A DNA stretch of 59,708 bases from the NCBI RefSeq assembly GCF_029478095.1, contig NZ_JAKOAV010000022.1, positions 1 through 59,708 of the forward strand, written 5' to 3'. This stretch comes from Pelotomaculum isophthalicicum JI. Its GTDB lineage: Bacteria; Bacillota; Desulfotomaculia; Desulfotomaculales; Pelotomaculaceae. Positions 17,449 through 25,356 of the stretch are shown in pieces. Each line of letters begins with the position of its first letter. The stretch's first letter is position 1. The translations under genes and the position numbers were made by a program. The notes below the pieces were generated by a model. That model was not told the origin of the DNA. It saw only the letters and a program-made list of their open reading frames with translations, and did not search any database.

Positions 17449-18651
17449 ATGCGCGACAACGCGGGCGTCTCAAAATACAGCCGGATCATGCTGCCGGCCA
17501 TGTTATGCGTGATGTACCTGCTCATCAACATGTCGGTCAGCCGGACGGGGGACAGTTTTTTGCTGGCCTACGTGGCGCAGCCGCTGCTCTGGTCAGGGGT
17601 GGCTTACTTTGTCTGGCGGCTGCCCCGGCCGGGGATCTCCGGAAAGATGCGCCTGCGCTCCCTGCTGAGCTGGCTGGCGCTGCTCGCCGCCGGTTTCCAG
17701 ATCATATTTCAACTGGCCGGCGGCATGGTGGAAGGTTTCGGCAAGAGTCCCTCGTCCTTCACGTTTCTGGGGATAGCCAGCAACATCCTCTACGTGGGCG
17801 CCTGCCTGGCCGGCACGGAGACGGCCCGGGCCTACCTGATCAACAGCCTGGCCAAGCGGCGCCTCCACCTGAAAATAGGATTACTGACGCTTTTTTTCGC
17901 GGCCCTCGGTCTTCCCTTCAGCGCGGTTGGCGGTTTCCGGACCGGCTTCGAGTTCGTCAAGGTTGCCGGAAGCGTGATCCTGCCGGGTCTCACCGAAAAC
18001 GTTGCGGCCTCCTACCTGGCTTACCTGGGCGGCCCGTTGCCGGCCTTGATTTACCGCGGCGCGCTCCAGTCCTTTATCTGGTTTTGCCCGGTTTTGCCCG
18101 ACTTGAGCTGGACGACCAAGACCCTGCTGGGCGCCTTTATCCCGGCCTTCAGCCTGTTCATGATCCACCGGATCTACCTGCTGGAGTCCAGGGAACTGAG
18201 GAAAAAGAATCATGCCGGGGAAAATCCGGCCGGTTGGATCATCACCTGTGTCGTTTCGGTACTGCTGGTCTGGTTTTGCGTAGGCATATTTCCCGTCTTT
18301 CCGTCGGTGGTTTTAAGCGGCAGCATGATGCCCGTGATGTATAAGGGCGACATCGCCCTGGTCAAAAAGATTTCGGGAGACGAGGTCAGGCTGGGTGATG
18401 TGATTGATTTTCGCCGGGATAAGATGCTGATTACCCACCGGGTGATTGAAATTAAGGAAAACCATGGCGCCAGGGTTTTCCGGACCAAGGGCGACAACAA
18501 CAGCGGGCCGGACCCGGACCTGGTCGGCCCGCAGCAGGTGAGGGGCAAAGTGGTTTGTACAATCCCGAAAATCGGTTGGGCCGCTTTATTTGCCAAGACG
18601 CTGGCCGGGATGGTCAAACCGGGTGCGAGTCCCCAGGGGATGGAATTTTAA
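17449..18651 (+). CDS. sipW: SipW-like type I signal peptidase with long N-terminal membrane domain
   Basis: A 400-residue integral membrane protein. Residues about 15-265 contain six or seven hydrophobic segments of unknown function. The C-terminal part is a signal peptidase I of the archaeal/ER (SipW) kind: SGSMMP with the nucleophile at Ser292, and ITHRV with His330 where bacterial enzymes have Lys, then TKGDNN. It should remove the signal peptides of the small proteins encoded at 1886, 2498 and 17183. Ordinary SipW is about 190 residues, so the membrane domain is an addition. Two-base gaps separate it from both neighbours. Confidence 0.85.
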   Translation: MRDNAGVSKYSRIMLPAMLCVMYLLINMSVSRTGDSFLLAYVAQPLLWSGVAYFVWRLPRPGISGKMRLRSLLSWLALLAAGFQIIFQLAGGMVEGFGKSPSSFTFLGIASNILYVGACLAGTETARAYLINSLAKRRLHLKIGLLTLFFAALGLPFSAVGGFRTGFEFVKVAGSVILPGLTENVAASYLAYLGGPLPALIYRGALQSFIWFCPVLPDLSWTTKTLLGAFIPAFSLFMIHRIYLLESRELRKKNHAGENPAGWIITCVVSVLLVWFCVGIFPVFPSVVLSGSMMPVMYKGDIALVKKISGDEVRLGDVIDFRRDKMLITHRVIEIKENHGARVFRTKGDNNSGPDPDLVGPQQVRGKVVCTIPKIGWAALFAKTLAGMVKPGASPQGMEF

Positions 18652-18653
18652 CA

Positions 18654-19748
18654 ATGGTTATTAACTTGAAGCCAATTAAAAATATAAATGATCAAGGCTG
18701 GAAGCACCGGATGGACAGGAGAGTCAGGCTGGCCTGCCTGGCTATGTGCGCGGCGCTGCTGGCCCTGACATCGTTCCTGTTTTTGAAGTCCCTTTTTTGG
18801 CACGGCACGGCGCGGGAGACAGTGCCGCTGGTTTCCTACAACCAGACAGCCCGGGTGGACTACCGGGTCTACTTTATCCCGGGCAACAACCTGTACGCCG
18901 AAAATAGCCTCGGGGCGGGCAACGTGTACATGACCAACTTCGTTGATTACATCACTACCTCTTTCAAGTACACCTTCAGCGCCGACCGGGTGTCCGAGGT
19001 CAGGGGCGAATACGGAATAGTCGCCCTGGCGGAAGCGCTGGCCGGCAAGGAAAACACAAAAATCTGGCAGCGGGAATTTGTGCTGCTGCCGAAAAAAGCC
19101 TTTAGCGGCAATGAACGGACCGTCTCCGTCCAGGAGGAGTTGCCGCTGCGCCTGCCGGAATACAATACCTTCGCCAGTATGGTGATCAAGGATACGGAGC
19201 TGATTCCGAACGAGGTCAACCTGACCGTGCGCTGGAACGTGGACGTGGAAGCCGTTACGGACAGCGGGCAAATCAAGGATCAGATAGCCCCGACCCTGGT
19301 GGTGCCGCTGGTCCGGAAAGCTTTTGAGATCGGCGGGGAGCCGGTTAAAGAAAAGCCCGGCGCCATCAGCGCGACCAGGTCCGTGCCGGCCCAAACCGAC
19401 CGGAAAAAGGCCGCCCTGTACGGCGCGGCCGCCGGCCTCAGCGCCGTCATCCTGGCCCTGCTGCTCCGGTTCACCGGCGGAAGCGCGGGGCGGACCGATC
19501 CCCTGGAGGCCAGGTTCAGGCGAATTGTTAAAAAATACGGCTACCGCATGGCCGTCATCGAGGGAGAGATCCCTGGCGAACGCGGGAACGCGATCCCGGT
19601 CCGGTCCGTGGACGACCTGGCGCTGATTGCCGACGAGCTGAACAAGCCCGTCATGTACCGGCCGCTTTCGGAAACCGATAATATGGCGACGTTTTATGTC
19701 TTCGACGAGCCAAAGTTGTTTGTTTATGAATTAAAAAAGGAGGGATAA
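18654..19748 (+). CDS. DUF5305-like membrane protein
   Basis: About 364 residues from ATG 18654, two bases after the sipW stop. A transmembrane segment (about 27-46) is followed by an extracellular beta-rich region (VSYNQTARVDYRVYF, ALAEALAGKENTKIW, NEVNLTVRWNVDVEA). A second transmembrane segment lies at about 255-275, and a charged cytoplasmic tail of about 85 residues ends the protein. This matches the DUF5305 family, which I recall as a frequent neighbour of SipW-type peptidases. It may help SipW processing or fibre assembly; function is unproven. A later ATG at 18711 is possible. Confidence 0.7.
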   Translation: MVINLKPIKNINDQGWKHRMDRRVRLACLAMCAALLALTSFLFLKSLFWHGTARETVPLVSYNQTARVDYRVYFIPGNNLYAENSLGAGNVYMTNFVDYITTSFKYTFSADRVSEVRGEYGIVALAEALAGKENTKIWQREFVLLPKKAFSGNERTVSVQEELPLRLPEYNTFASMVIKDTELIPNEVNLTVRWNVDVEAVTDSGQIKDQIAPTLVVPLVRKAFEIGGEPVKEKPGAISATRSVPAQTDRKKAALYGAAAGLSAVILALLLRFTGGSAGRTDPLEARFRRIVKKYGYRMAVIEGEIPGERGNAIPVRSVDDLALIADELNKPVMYRPLSETDNMATFYVFDEPKLFVYELKKEG

Positions 19749-19753
19749 TTAAA

Positions 19754-20490
19754 ATGTTAATAGTCAAAAAAAACTGGTTTTACAAGGTTTGCCTGACCGT
19801 CCTGGGCGCGCTGCTGAGTTCAGCCTGACCGCGCCCGCGCCGGCCCTGGCCGCGTCGACCGAGGTACAGATCGACGGAAACGGGGTGACGAATCCCACTA
19901 CCTTCACCGTGGCCCAACTCCAGGCCTATGTGAACAGAATTGAAGTGCTCACCACCCAACCTAGTCAATGGGATAGCTCCATTCAGGCTAGTCCGGCCAG
20001 CGGGCCGCCCCCGGCCAACGGCCAGGTGGCGCTGTCCATACCCGGTACCCCAGACAACGGGCTGGAAGACACGGACAAGATTTACTATACCACTGACGGC
20101 AGCACCCCGACCCTGAACAGCCCGATCTATAACTGGATTGGCAGCAGATGGTGGTATGACCACCCAGGTCTGAACACAATCAATCACCCGATCACCGTCA
20201 GCACTACCGGTAAAACAGCGATCAAGGCCGTCAGGATCGGACCCCCCGGCCAAAACAACCAAAACGGAAAAACGAACAGCGATGTGCAAACCTTCGTCTA
20301 CACCAACCGCGCCAAGGGGGATATCGACTACGACGGCTACATCGATGTCACAGACCTGGGGATAATGATCGACATTATCAGTGCCGAGTATACCCCCAAT
20401 GATTTTGAGATTTACGCCGCTGATCTCGACTCCGACGGCTACGTTGACGTCACGGATTACGGCATGCTTATAGACTTGATCTCGGGCTAG
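19754..20490 (+). pseudogene. decayed dockerin protein, oxidase-fold module deleted
   Basis: A good AGGAGG precedes ATG 19754, and the first 24 codons match the signal peptide of the gene at 3100, but a 10-nt net loss near 19815 shifts the frame into TGA. Beyond the shift the frame resumes (APALAASTEVQIDGNGV). The whole sulfite-oxidase-fold module is then missing: LQA joins straight to YVNRIEVLTTQ at about 19925. The chitobiase-C-like module (KIYYTTDGSTPT) and a perfect-looking dockerin (DIDYDGYIDVTDLG, DLDSDGYVDVTDYG) remain. Without a signal peptide the product would stay inside the cell, so I call it broken, unless the shift is a sequencing error. Confidence 0.8.
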
Positions 20491-20531
20491 CGGATTTCCG
20501 GCTTTCAACGTTACCCGTCCGGTATGCTACC

Positions 20532-20558
20532 CACCCCCTTCACCCGGGGGTGTTTTTT
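20532..20558 (+). terminator. intrinsic terminator
   Basis: CACCCCC (20532-20538) pairs with GGGGGTG (20546-20552), followed by six T residues. It ends the sipW-DUF5305-dockerin unit. Confidence 0.85.
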
Positions 20559-20586
20559 GTCCAAATACAGCATGGTTTAGTTTGAG

Positions 20587-20625
20587 TTATCTAATAGATT
20601 ATTATTGGGTTAATTTATTAGATAA
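20587..20625. repeat. inverted repeat in promoter region 3
   Basis: TTATCTAATA (20587-20596) and TATTAGATAA (20616-20625) form a perfect 10-bp inverted repeat with a 19-bp AT-rich spacer. It lies about 80 bp upstream of operator array 3 and has no T tract, so an operator is more likely than a terminator. Confidence 0.55.
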
Positions 20626-20701
20626 GTATAACCCGAGGGCTAGACAGGAGTAGTTATAAATTAAATGAAAGCGTGGCTTAACCGGAGTTCTACTGTTATC
20701 T

Positions 20702-20719
20702 TCTAAACCGGTCTAAACC
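20702..20719 (+). promoter_or_regulatory. 10-bp-phased TCTAAACC operator array 3
   Basis: Two perfect TCTAAACC copies at 20702 and 20712, 10 bp apart. The second starts 61 bp before TAAAAT at 20773, close to the 62 bp of arrays 1 and 2. An inverted copy (GGTTTAG) is at about 20574. Confidence 0.7.
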
Positions 20720-20772
20720 TATTTGTAGAAATTTTATCCTTTTGTGGTAATGATGGTTTACGCTATGTTTGT

Positions 20773-20778
20773 TAAAAT
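20773..20778 (+). promoter_or_regulatory. probable -10 box before leader 2
   Basis: TAAAAT in TTAAAATATAAT. It is placed like the -10 boxes at 1833 and 17120 relative to the operator array. Transcription from here would run through leader 2. Confidence 0.45.
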
Positions 20779-20817
20779 ATAATATCGTTCTGGACATCCA
20801 CAGTGTAACATCCTAGT

Positions 20818-20962
20818 CTGCCCGCCTGTGGCCTCGCGCGGCTATGGCGGCTGACCGGCAGGGCCGGCCCGGAAACAGGCCTGCCTCCCAGTGCGGAAAG
20901 GGTTGTTTGCCTGCTGTGCACAACGGCTGGACGCGTTTTCCGCGCCCGGCTGTTTTTGTTTT
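20818..20962 (+). ncRNA. structured leader RNA 2 with intrinsic terminator (riboswitch-like)
   Basis: Homologous to leader 1 at 195-333, as shown by GCCTGT.GCCT, GGCTATGGCGG, CTGACCGG, GGAAAC, GCCTCCCA and TGCGGAAAGG in the same order. A strong stem GGCAGG(G)CC with GGCCTGCC can form in the middle. The 3' end is a terminator: CGGCTGG, CGCG, loop, CGCG, CCGGCTG (20924-20952) and then TTTTTG. The start codon follows 26 bases later. The ligand is unknown. Sequence differences from leader 1 fall mainly in stems, which would be expected for a conserved structure. Confidence 0.6.
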
Positions 20963-20987
20963 GTCAATTTCTGGCGATAAGGGGAGT

Positions 20988-22661
20988 ATGATCACGCCGG
21001 CAGTTAAAAATATATGGCTCTGTAAGCTCTTTGTGAAATTACTGGTATTGCTGCTGCTCGTAGGCTTATCCAACCTGATGGCGCCCATGGCGGCCCTGGC
21101 CGATCAGTCGGACTCGGTGGAGATCACCGGGGACGGAGTGACTGCCCCCGTGACCTTGACCCTGTCCCAGCTCGAGGGCATGAAACAATACGAGCACGTG
21201 TACAGTGTGATCAACACCTGGCCTACCAAAAAGTGGTACATAGGGAAAGGTGTCAAGCTGAGGGACCTGCTCGCCCTGGCGGGGATGACAGAAGAGGCCA
21301 GGCTGATCAGATTTGTGTCGAACGACGGGTACGAAGTGACGCTTACAGTTAAGGAGTTGTTCAAAGACAAGCGCTATTATTTCTCGCGCTTAATGGACAA
21401 CCATGCCAGCGACGGGAGCGTTCCAGGCTCTCCGGAGGGCGCGCGGGAGGTGGAGCCGATCCTTGCCCTGATCAGCAGCGAGGGCAGTGACAACCCCGCC
21501 GAAATGAACGACCGGGACGCGCTGCTGCTGCTCATCGGGCAGCGGGCGGTTACCGAGCAGAACAATAACTTGTTTTTAAAATATGTGGCTAAAATCGAGG
21601 TGCTTACCGACGCCCCACCCAAATGGGACAGCCCGAAGGCGAGCGTGGCCGGCGGAGAGGTGCCCGCGGGGACCAAGATCGAGCTCAGCAATAAGCACAA
21701 TGACGCGGACAAGGTGTATTACACCACGGACGGCAGCATCCCGACCATTAACAGCCCGATGTACAACAAGAGCGCAAAGCGGTGGTGGCCGCTGCGGCCG
21801 GACGATTTGGACAGCGTCAACCGGCCCATCGAGATTAAAAAGGACACGGTGATCAAGGCCGTCACCATCGGTCCCGGCAAAGAGGACAGCGACGTTGTAA
21901 CCTTTACCTATAAAGCTGATCTCACGGGCAAAGCGGCGGACCCGGCGAAGAGGCCGGCCGGGCCGCCCACCAAGATCACCCTCGACCAGGACACGGCCAG
22001 TCTCAAAGTCGGTAACACCATTGAGTTGGTGGCGAGCATAGAACCATACAACACCATGGACCACGACGTGACCTGGAGTTCCAGCGACACCAGGGTGGCC
22101 ACGGTCGACGGCAACGGCCTGGTGACGGTGGTCGGCCCCGGCACGGCCACCATCACCGCGAGGACTGTGGCCGGGAACCTGTCGGCTTCCTGCGTCGTGC
22201 ATGGTCAAAGCCTGACTAACGCAGGTTCTCAGCAGAGCGGGTCGCGGGAGATGCCCAAAAAAGCGCCAGTGCCGGAGAGTGGACGGCGTTCCCCGGCGGA
22301 AAATGAGATTATCGCCACCAACCGGCAGAGCCCGGCGGAGAAAAAGGCGGCTGCCGGCGATTCGACAACTGCCGATAGGCAGCCGGAGATACCTGCCGAA
22401 CAGCCGGTGCCGGAAGCCAACCGGCAGTACCTGGCGGAAAAAAAGGAAGTTGCCGCCGCTTCAACTACCGGCGGTGTCACCCCGGAGCAGCCGGATGTAC
22501 AACCCTGGCGTGTTTTCGAGATGTCGGCCGATGATATACCCTTGAAGTTACAGGAGGAGGCAGATATACAGGACGGTTACGCGGCGGTTGTGTTTCTACT
22601 CCTGTTTCTAACCGGCGCGATTAAGAGGTACTTGGAATACGCAAAGGAGGTAGCTAGGTGA
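20988..22661 (+). CDS. membrane-anchored sulfite-oxidase-fold / chitobiase-C / Big_2 protein
   Basis: About 557 residues from ATG 20988; an in-frame upstream start at 20844 lies within the leader RNA and is unlikely. The signal peptide ends at ALA (38). The sulfite-oxidase-fold module spans about 41-220 (ITGDGV, YSVINTWPTKKWY, GQRAVTEQNN) with Val in the Cys position. A chitobiase-C-like module follows to about 325 (KVYYTTDGSIPT), then Big_2 (330-410), a Pro/Glu/Ala-rich linker with repeated R-x-SPAE-like units, and a C-terminal transmembrane helix (about 535-552) with a basic tail. Its stop overlaps the start of the ExbB-like gene (GTGA), so it is probably the extracellular partner of that channel. 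Confidence 0.8.
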   Translation: MITPAVKNIWLCKLFVKLLVLLLLVGLSNLMAPMAALADQSDSVEITGDGVTAPVTLTLSQLEGMKQYEHVYSVINTWPTKKWYIGKGVKLRDLLALAGMTEEARLIRFVSNDGYEVTLTVKELFKDKRYYFSRLMDNHASDGSVPGSPEGAREVEPILALISSEGSDNPAEMNDRDALLLLIGQRAVTEQNNNLFLKYVAKIEVLTDAPPKWDSPKASVAGGEVPAGTKIELSNKHNDADKVYYTTDGSIPTINSPMYNKSAKRWWPLRPDDLDSVNRPIEIKKDTVIKAVTIGPGKEDSDVVTFTYKADLTGKAADPAKRPAGPPTKITLDQDTASLKVGNTIELVASIEPYNTMDHDVTWSSSDTRVATVDGNGLVTVVGPGTATITARTVAGNLSASCVVHGQSLTNAGSQQSGSREMPKKAPVPESGRRSPAENEIIATNRQSPAEKKAAAGDSTTADRQPEIPAEQPVPEANRQYLAEKKEVAAASTTGGVTPEQPDVQPWRVFEMSADDIPLKLQEEADIQDGYAAVVFLLLFLTGAIKRYLEYAKEVAR

Positions 22662-23329
22662 CAATATCTGTGTTAACCCCGTTGAAAGATACAATGCATG
22701 TCATCTCGTCGGCTTTACTAATGCCTACCGTCGCGGTCCTGCTGCTGTTACTGGCCTTTACCGTGATTGAACTGGGCGGCCTGCTTGTGGAAACCCTCAT
22801 GGAGCGGCGCCGGGCACGGGTAAGGGTGCCGGAGTTGGTTGACGCCTTTCAGGGGAAAGAAGCCGTTCAGATCATGGACGAGATCGAAAATAGCCGGTTG
22901 TTCCGGCGCCAGAAAGCGGCTCTGGGCGAGTTGATCAAGCACCGCCATTTGCCCGCCACCTCCCTGCAGGCCCTGGCCCGCCGGCTGCTTGCCGGCGAGG
23001 AACTGCATTACGCCGGGATCACCAACAGGACCGACCTGGTGGCCCGCCTGGGGCCCATGTTCGGGTTGATGGCCACTCTGATTCCACTGGGGCCGGGCAT
23101 GATCGCCCTGGGCCAGGGCGACACCAGGACCCTGGCCGACTCCCTGCTCACCGCCTTTGACGCCACGGTGACCGGCCTGGCCGCCGCCGGCATCGCCTTT
23201 GCCATCTCCCGGCTGCGCAAAAGGTGGTATGAGGATTACTTGAGTTCACTTGAGGCCTTGCTGGAAAGCTTACTGGAGGTGTTCGCCCGTGGACGGGGGA
23301 CTGAGAAGCAGGAGACGCGGAACGCCTGA
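22658..23329 (+). CDS. MotA/TolQ/ExbB-type proton-channel protein
   Basis: 223 residues, GTG start overlapping the previous stop and preceded by AAAGGAGG. Transmembrane segments lie at about 20-42, 128-150 and 165-185. The segment LGPMFGLMATLIPLGPGMIA and the following DATVTGLAAAGIAFAI belong to the MotA/TolQ/ExbB family and, as I recall, resemble the methanogen members most. Such proteins use the proton gradient to drive partner proteins across the envelope. With the next gene it should form an ExbB-ExbD-like motor. A Gram-positive cell has no outer membrane, so the target is probably the anchored surface protein just upstream. Confidence 0.8.
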   Translation: MTISVLTPLKDTMHVISSALLMPTVAVLLLLLAFTVIELGGLLVETLMERRRARVRVPELVDAFQGKEAVQIMDEIENSRLFRRQKAALGELIKHRHLPATSLQALARRLLAGEELHYAGITNRTDLVARLGPMFGLMATLIPLGPGMIALGQGDTRTLADSLLTAFDATVTGLAAAGIAFAISRLRKRWYEDYLSSLEALLESLLEVFARGRGTEKQETRNA

Positions 23330-23342
23330 GGAGGTCAATCCC

Positions 23343-23606
23343 ATGGATGGCGCCATCAACATTGTGGACGCCATGCTGGTGTTTGCCTGCGGGCTGATGC
23401 TCTCCCTGGTCATGCACTGGAATGTCGACCTGGGCCGAATAGGTGAGCGCGTCAACCTGGAGCGCGGCCGCGAGGTTTTGCAAGATCCGGAAATACGGGA
23501 CGATCTGATCGAAACCGAAGAGGGCCGGGGCAGGCTTTATGAAAAGATGGGCACGGTTTACAAAGACCCTGCCACGGGGCAGTTGTTCATGTTAACCAAC
23601 CAGTAG
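23343..23606 (+). CDS. DUF2149 protein, probable ExbD-like partner
   Basis: 87 residues from ATG 23343 (AGGAGG seven bases before). One N-terminal transmembrane helix begins with NIVDAMLVFACGLMLSL, with an Asp at its start as in ExbD/TolR. A short charged region then ends in GTVYKDPATGQLFML, typical of DUF2149. In archaea I recall this family next to TolQ-like genes, so it is probably the ExbD counterpart of the preceding channel protein. The gene lies 13 bases after it. Confidence 0.7.
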   Translation: MDGAINIVDAMLVFACGLMLSLVMHWNVDLGRIGERVNLERGREVLQDPEIRDDLIETEEGRGRLYEKMGTVYKDPATGQLFMLTNQ

Positions 23607-23631
23607 AACAAGTGAAAGGGGTATCTGCTCA

Positions 23632-25026
23632 ATGCAAATTGTTAAACAGAAATGGTTTCGCGGGCTTATGGCGACTATTCTGGGAGCGCTGCTGCTGGCC
23701 GGCGCGTTAAGCCTGGTGGCGCCGCCGGCGGCCCTGGCCGATCCCTCGACCTCGGTCGAAATCACGGGAGACGGGGTAAAGACTCCGGTGACGCTGACCC
23801 TGGCCCAACTCCAGGCCATGGAGCAATACCAGCATGTGTACAGTTGCATCAACACCTGGCCCACCAAGAAATGGTACGTGGGCAAGGGAGTTAAGTTACG
23901 GGACTTGCTGGCCAAGGCGGGGATGCTTGAGACGGCCAAGTTAATTAAGTTCACTGCTAAGGACGGCTACACGGTGACGCTGACGGTGCAGGAATTATTA
24001 AAAGACAAGCGTTATTACTTCCCGCGTTTCAAGACCGGCGGCGACGGTGACGGGAATACGCCCGGCGACCCGTCGGGCGCGGAAGAGGTGGAGCCCATCC
24101 TCGGTCTAGTGAGCGTCGAGGGCAGCAATAACCCCAAGTATATGAACGACATGAATGCTTTGCTGCTGATGATCGGACAGCGGGCGGTCACCGAGCAGAC
24201 CGGTAATTTGTTTGTTAAATACATAAGTAAAATTGAGGTACTCACCACCGAGCCGGAAAAATGGGACGCTCCGCAGGCGAATCCGGGCGGCGGCGTGGTG
24301 CCTGAGGGGACCATGGTGGCGCTGAGCAACGCCCACAATGACGATGACAAGATTTACTACACGACGGACGGCAGCACCCCGGACTTGAACAGTCCGATGT
24401 ACAACTGGATTGCCAAGCGGTGGTGGTCGGCACGGGCGGATGTTCTGGGCACGATCAACCACCCGGTCGGGCCAATCAATAAAAACACGACGATTAAGGC
24501 TGTGACAATAGGCCCCGGCAAGCTGAACAGCGACGTGGTCACCTTCTCCTACCAGATTGCCGGAACAGAGAGCGCTTCCGCAACCACGGCGGGCACAGCC
24601 GGCCTGGAGAATCAAAGGAAAGATGAAACACCGGGCAGTCCGCCGGTAAAAGTGATCAAGCTCACCATCGGACAAACGGGAGCCAGTGTTGGCGGTAGCC
24701 CCTTCACCCTGGACGCGGTGCCTTACGTCAATACCAAGGTCGAACGCACCCTGGTGCCGGTGCGGTTTGTCAGCGAGGCCCTGGGCGCCGGAGTGAAATG
24801 GAATGCTGAGACTGGGCAGGTAACCATCACCGGTGCAGGGAAAGAGATTGTCCTGACCCCGGGCTCCACCAGCGTGCTTGTAAACGGACAGACGGCGGCC
24901 ATCGACTGCGTCCCCGAAACCATACCGCCCGGGCGCACCTTCGTTCCCCTCCGGTTTGTCAGCGAGAACCTGGGGGCGAAAGTGGACTACAATGCTGAAA
25001 CCGGGGAGATCACGATTACTAAATAA
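23632..25026 (+). CDS. secreted sulfite-oxidase-fold / chitobiase-C / copper-amine-oxidase-N protein
   Basis: 464 residues. Signal peptide to ALA (36). The sulfite-oxidase-fold module (about 42-212) reads YSCINTWPTKKWYVGKGVK, with Cys72 exactly where YedY has its molybdenum ligand (CVEAW). It is the only copy in the window that keeps Cys. A chitobiase-C-like module follows (about 215-310, KIYYTTDGSTPD), then a linker and a C-terminal stalk domain of the copper-amine-oxidase-N kind (342-464, TLVPVRFVSEALGAGVKW and FVPLRFVSENLGAKVDY). Such stalk domains are common on clostridial wall proteins. If any copy here binds a molybdenum cofactor, this one is the best candidate; binding is not shown. 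Confidence 0.8.
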   Translation: MQIVKQKWFRGLMATILGALLLAGALSLVAPPAALADPSTSVEITGDGVKTPVTLTLAQLQAMEQYQHVYSCINTWPTKKWYVGKGVKLRDLLAKAGMLETAKLIKFTAKDGYTVTLTVQELLKDKRYYFPRFKTGGDGDGNTPGDPSGAEEVEPILGLVSVEGSNNPKYMNDMNALLLMIGQRAVTEQTGNLFVKYISKIEVLTTEPEKWDAPQANPGGGVVPEGTMVALSNAHNDDDKIYYTTDGSTPDLNSPMYNWIAKRWWSARADVLGTINHPVGPINKNTTIKAVTIGPGKLNSDVVTFSYQIAGTESASATTAGTAGLENQRKDETPGSPPVKVIKLTIGQTGASVGGSPFTLDAVPYVNTKVERTLVPVRFVSEALGAGVKWNAETGQVTITGAGKEIVLTPGSTSVLVNGQTAAIDCVPETIPPGRTFVPLRFVSENLGAKVDYNAETGEITITK

Positions 25027-25027
25027 C

Positions 25028-25072
25028 AGGAGTCAGGAGTCGGGAGTCAGTAGTCAGTAGTCAGTAGTCAGA
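25028..25072. repeat. GAGTCAG/TAGTCAG tandem repeat
   Basis: Several tandem copies of a 7-9-bp unit (GGAGTCAG, TAGTCAG) fill this stretch. Related tracts occur at 50989-51075, 51250-51332 and 53076-53110, always between genes, so this is a dispersed intergenic repeat of the genome. Confidence 0.7.
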
Positions 25073-25106
25073 ATGGGAGAGGGTAACTAATCAGTCAACC
25101 AGGCTG

Positions 25107-25289
25107 AGGCATGGCGTTATCGTTAGCGAACGAGCGCCGCTAGTTCGGTCCGAAGCGAGCCGTGGTACTGTCGACACGGAATTAATTGGGGACATTCCTT
25201 CCCTGATTTTCAAAACAACTTTCGTTTTTATTTTAACCAAGCAAGGTGTGTCCCCTTTCCTCTGAGTAAGCGGTGATAACGCCATGCCT
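25107..25289. mobile_element. MITE-like element with nested inverted repeats
   Basis: A 183-bp stretch is bounded by perfect 15-bp inverted repeats, AGGCATGGCGTTATC and GATAACGCCATGCCT. Inside lies a second inverted pair, GGGGACA..CCTT (25188-25200) and AAGG..TGTCCCC (25243-25255). There is no coding frame. This is the architecture of a small non-autonomous element or a long RNA hairpin. No clear target-site duplication flanks it, so mobility is uncertain. Confidence 0.4.
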
Positions 25290-25356
25290 TAATACCGGTT
25301 TCACTGAATATATACGAGCAGTGACAGTCATTGATCAAACAGGAAGTGTAAGTTCA

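Noticed and set aside
20818-20962. Cobalamin riboswitch
   Set aside because: Short GGAAAC and GG strings recall its core, but the AATAGGGAA and GCCACTG boxes are missing.
20844-20987. Upstream start for the anchored oxidase-fold protein
   Set aside because: It would be translated from within the leader RNA and terminator, and the signal peptide starts at 20988.
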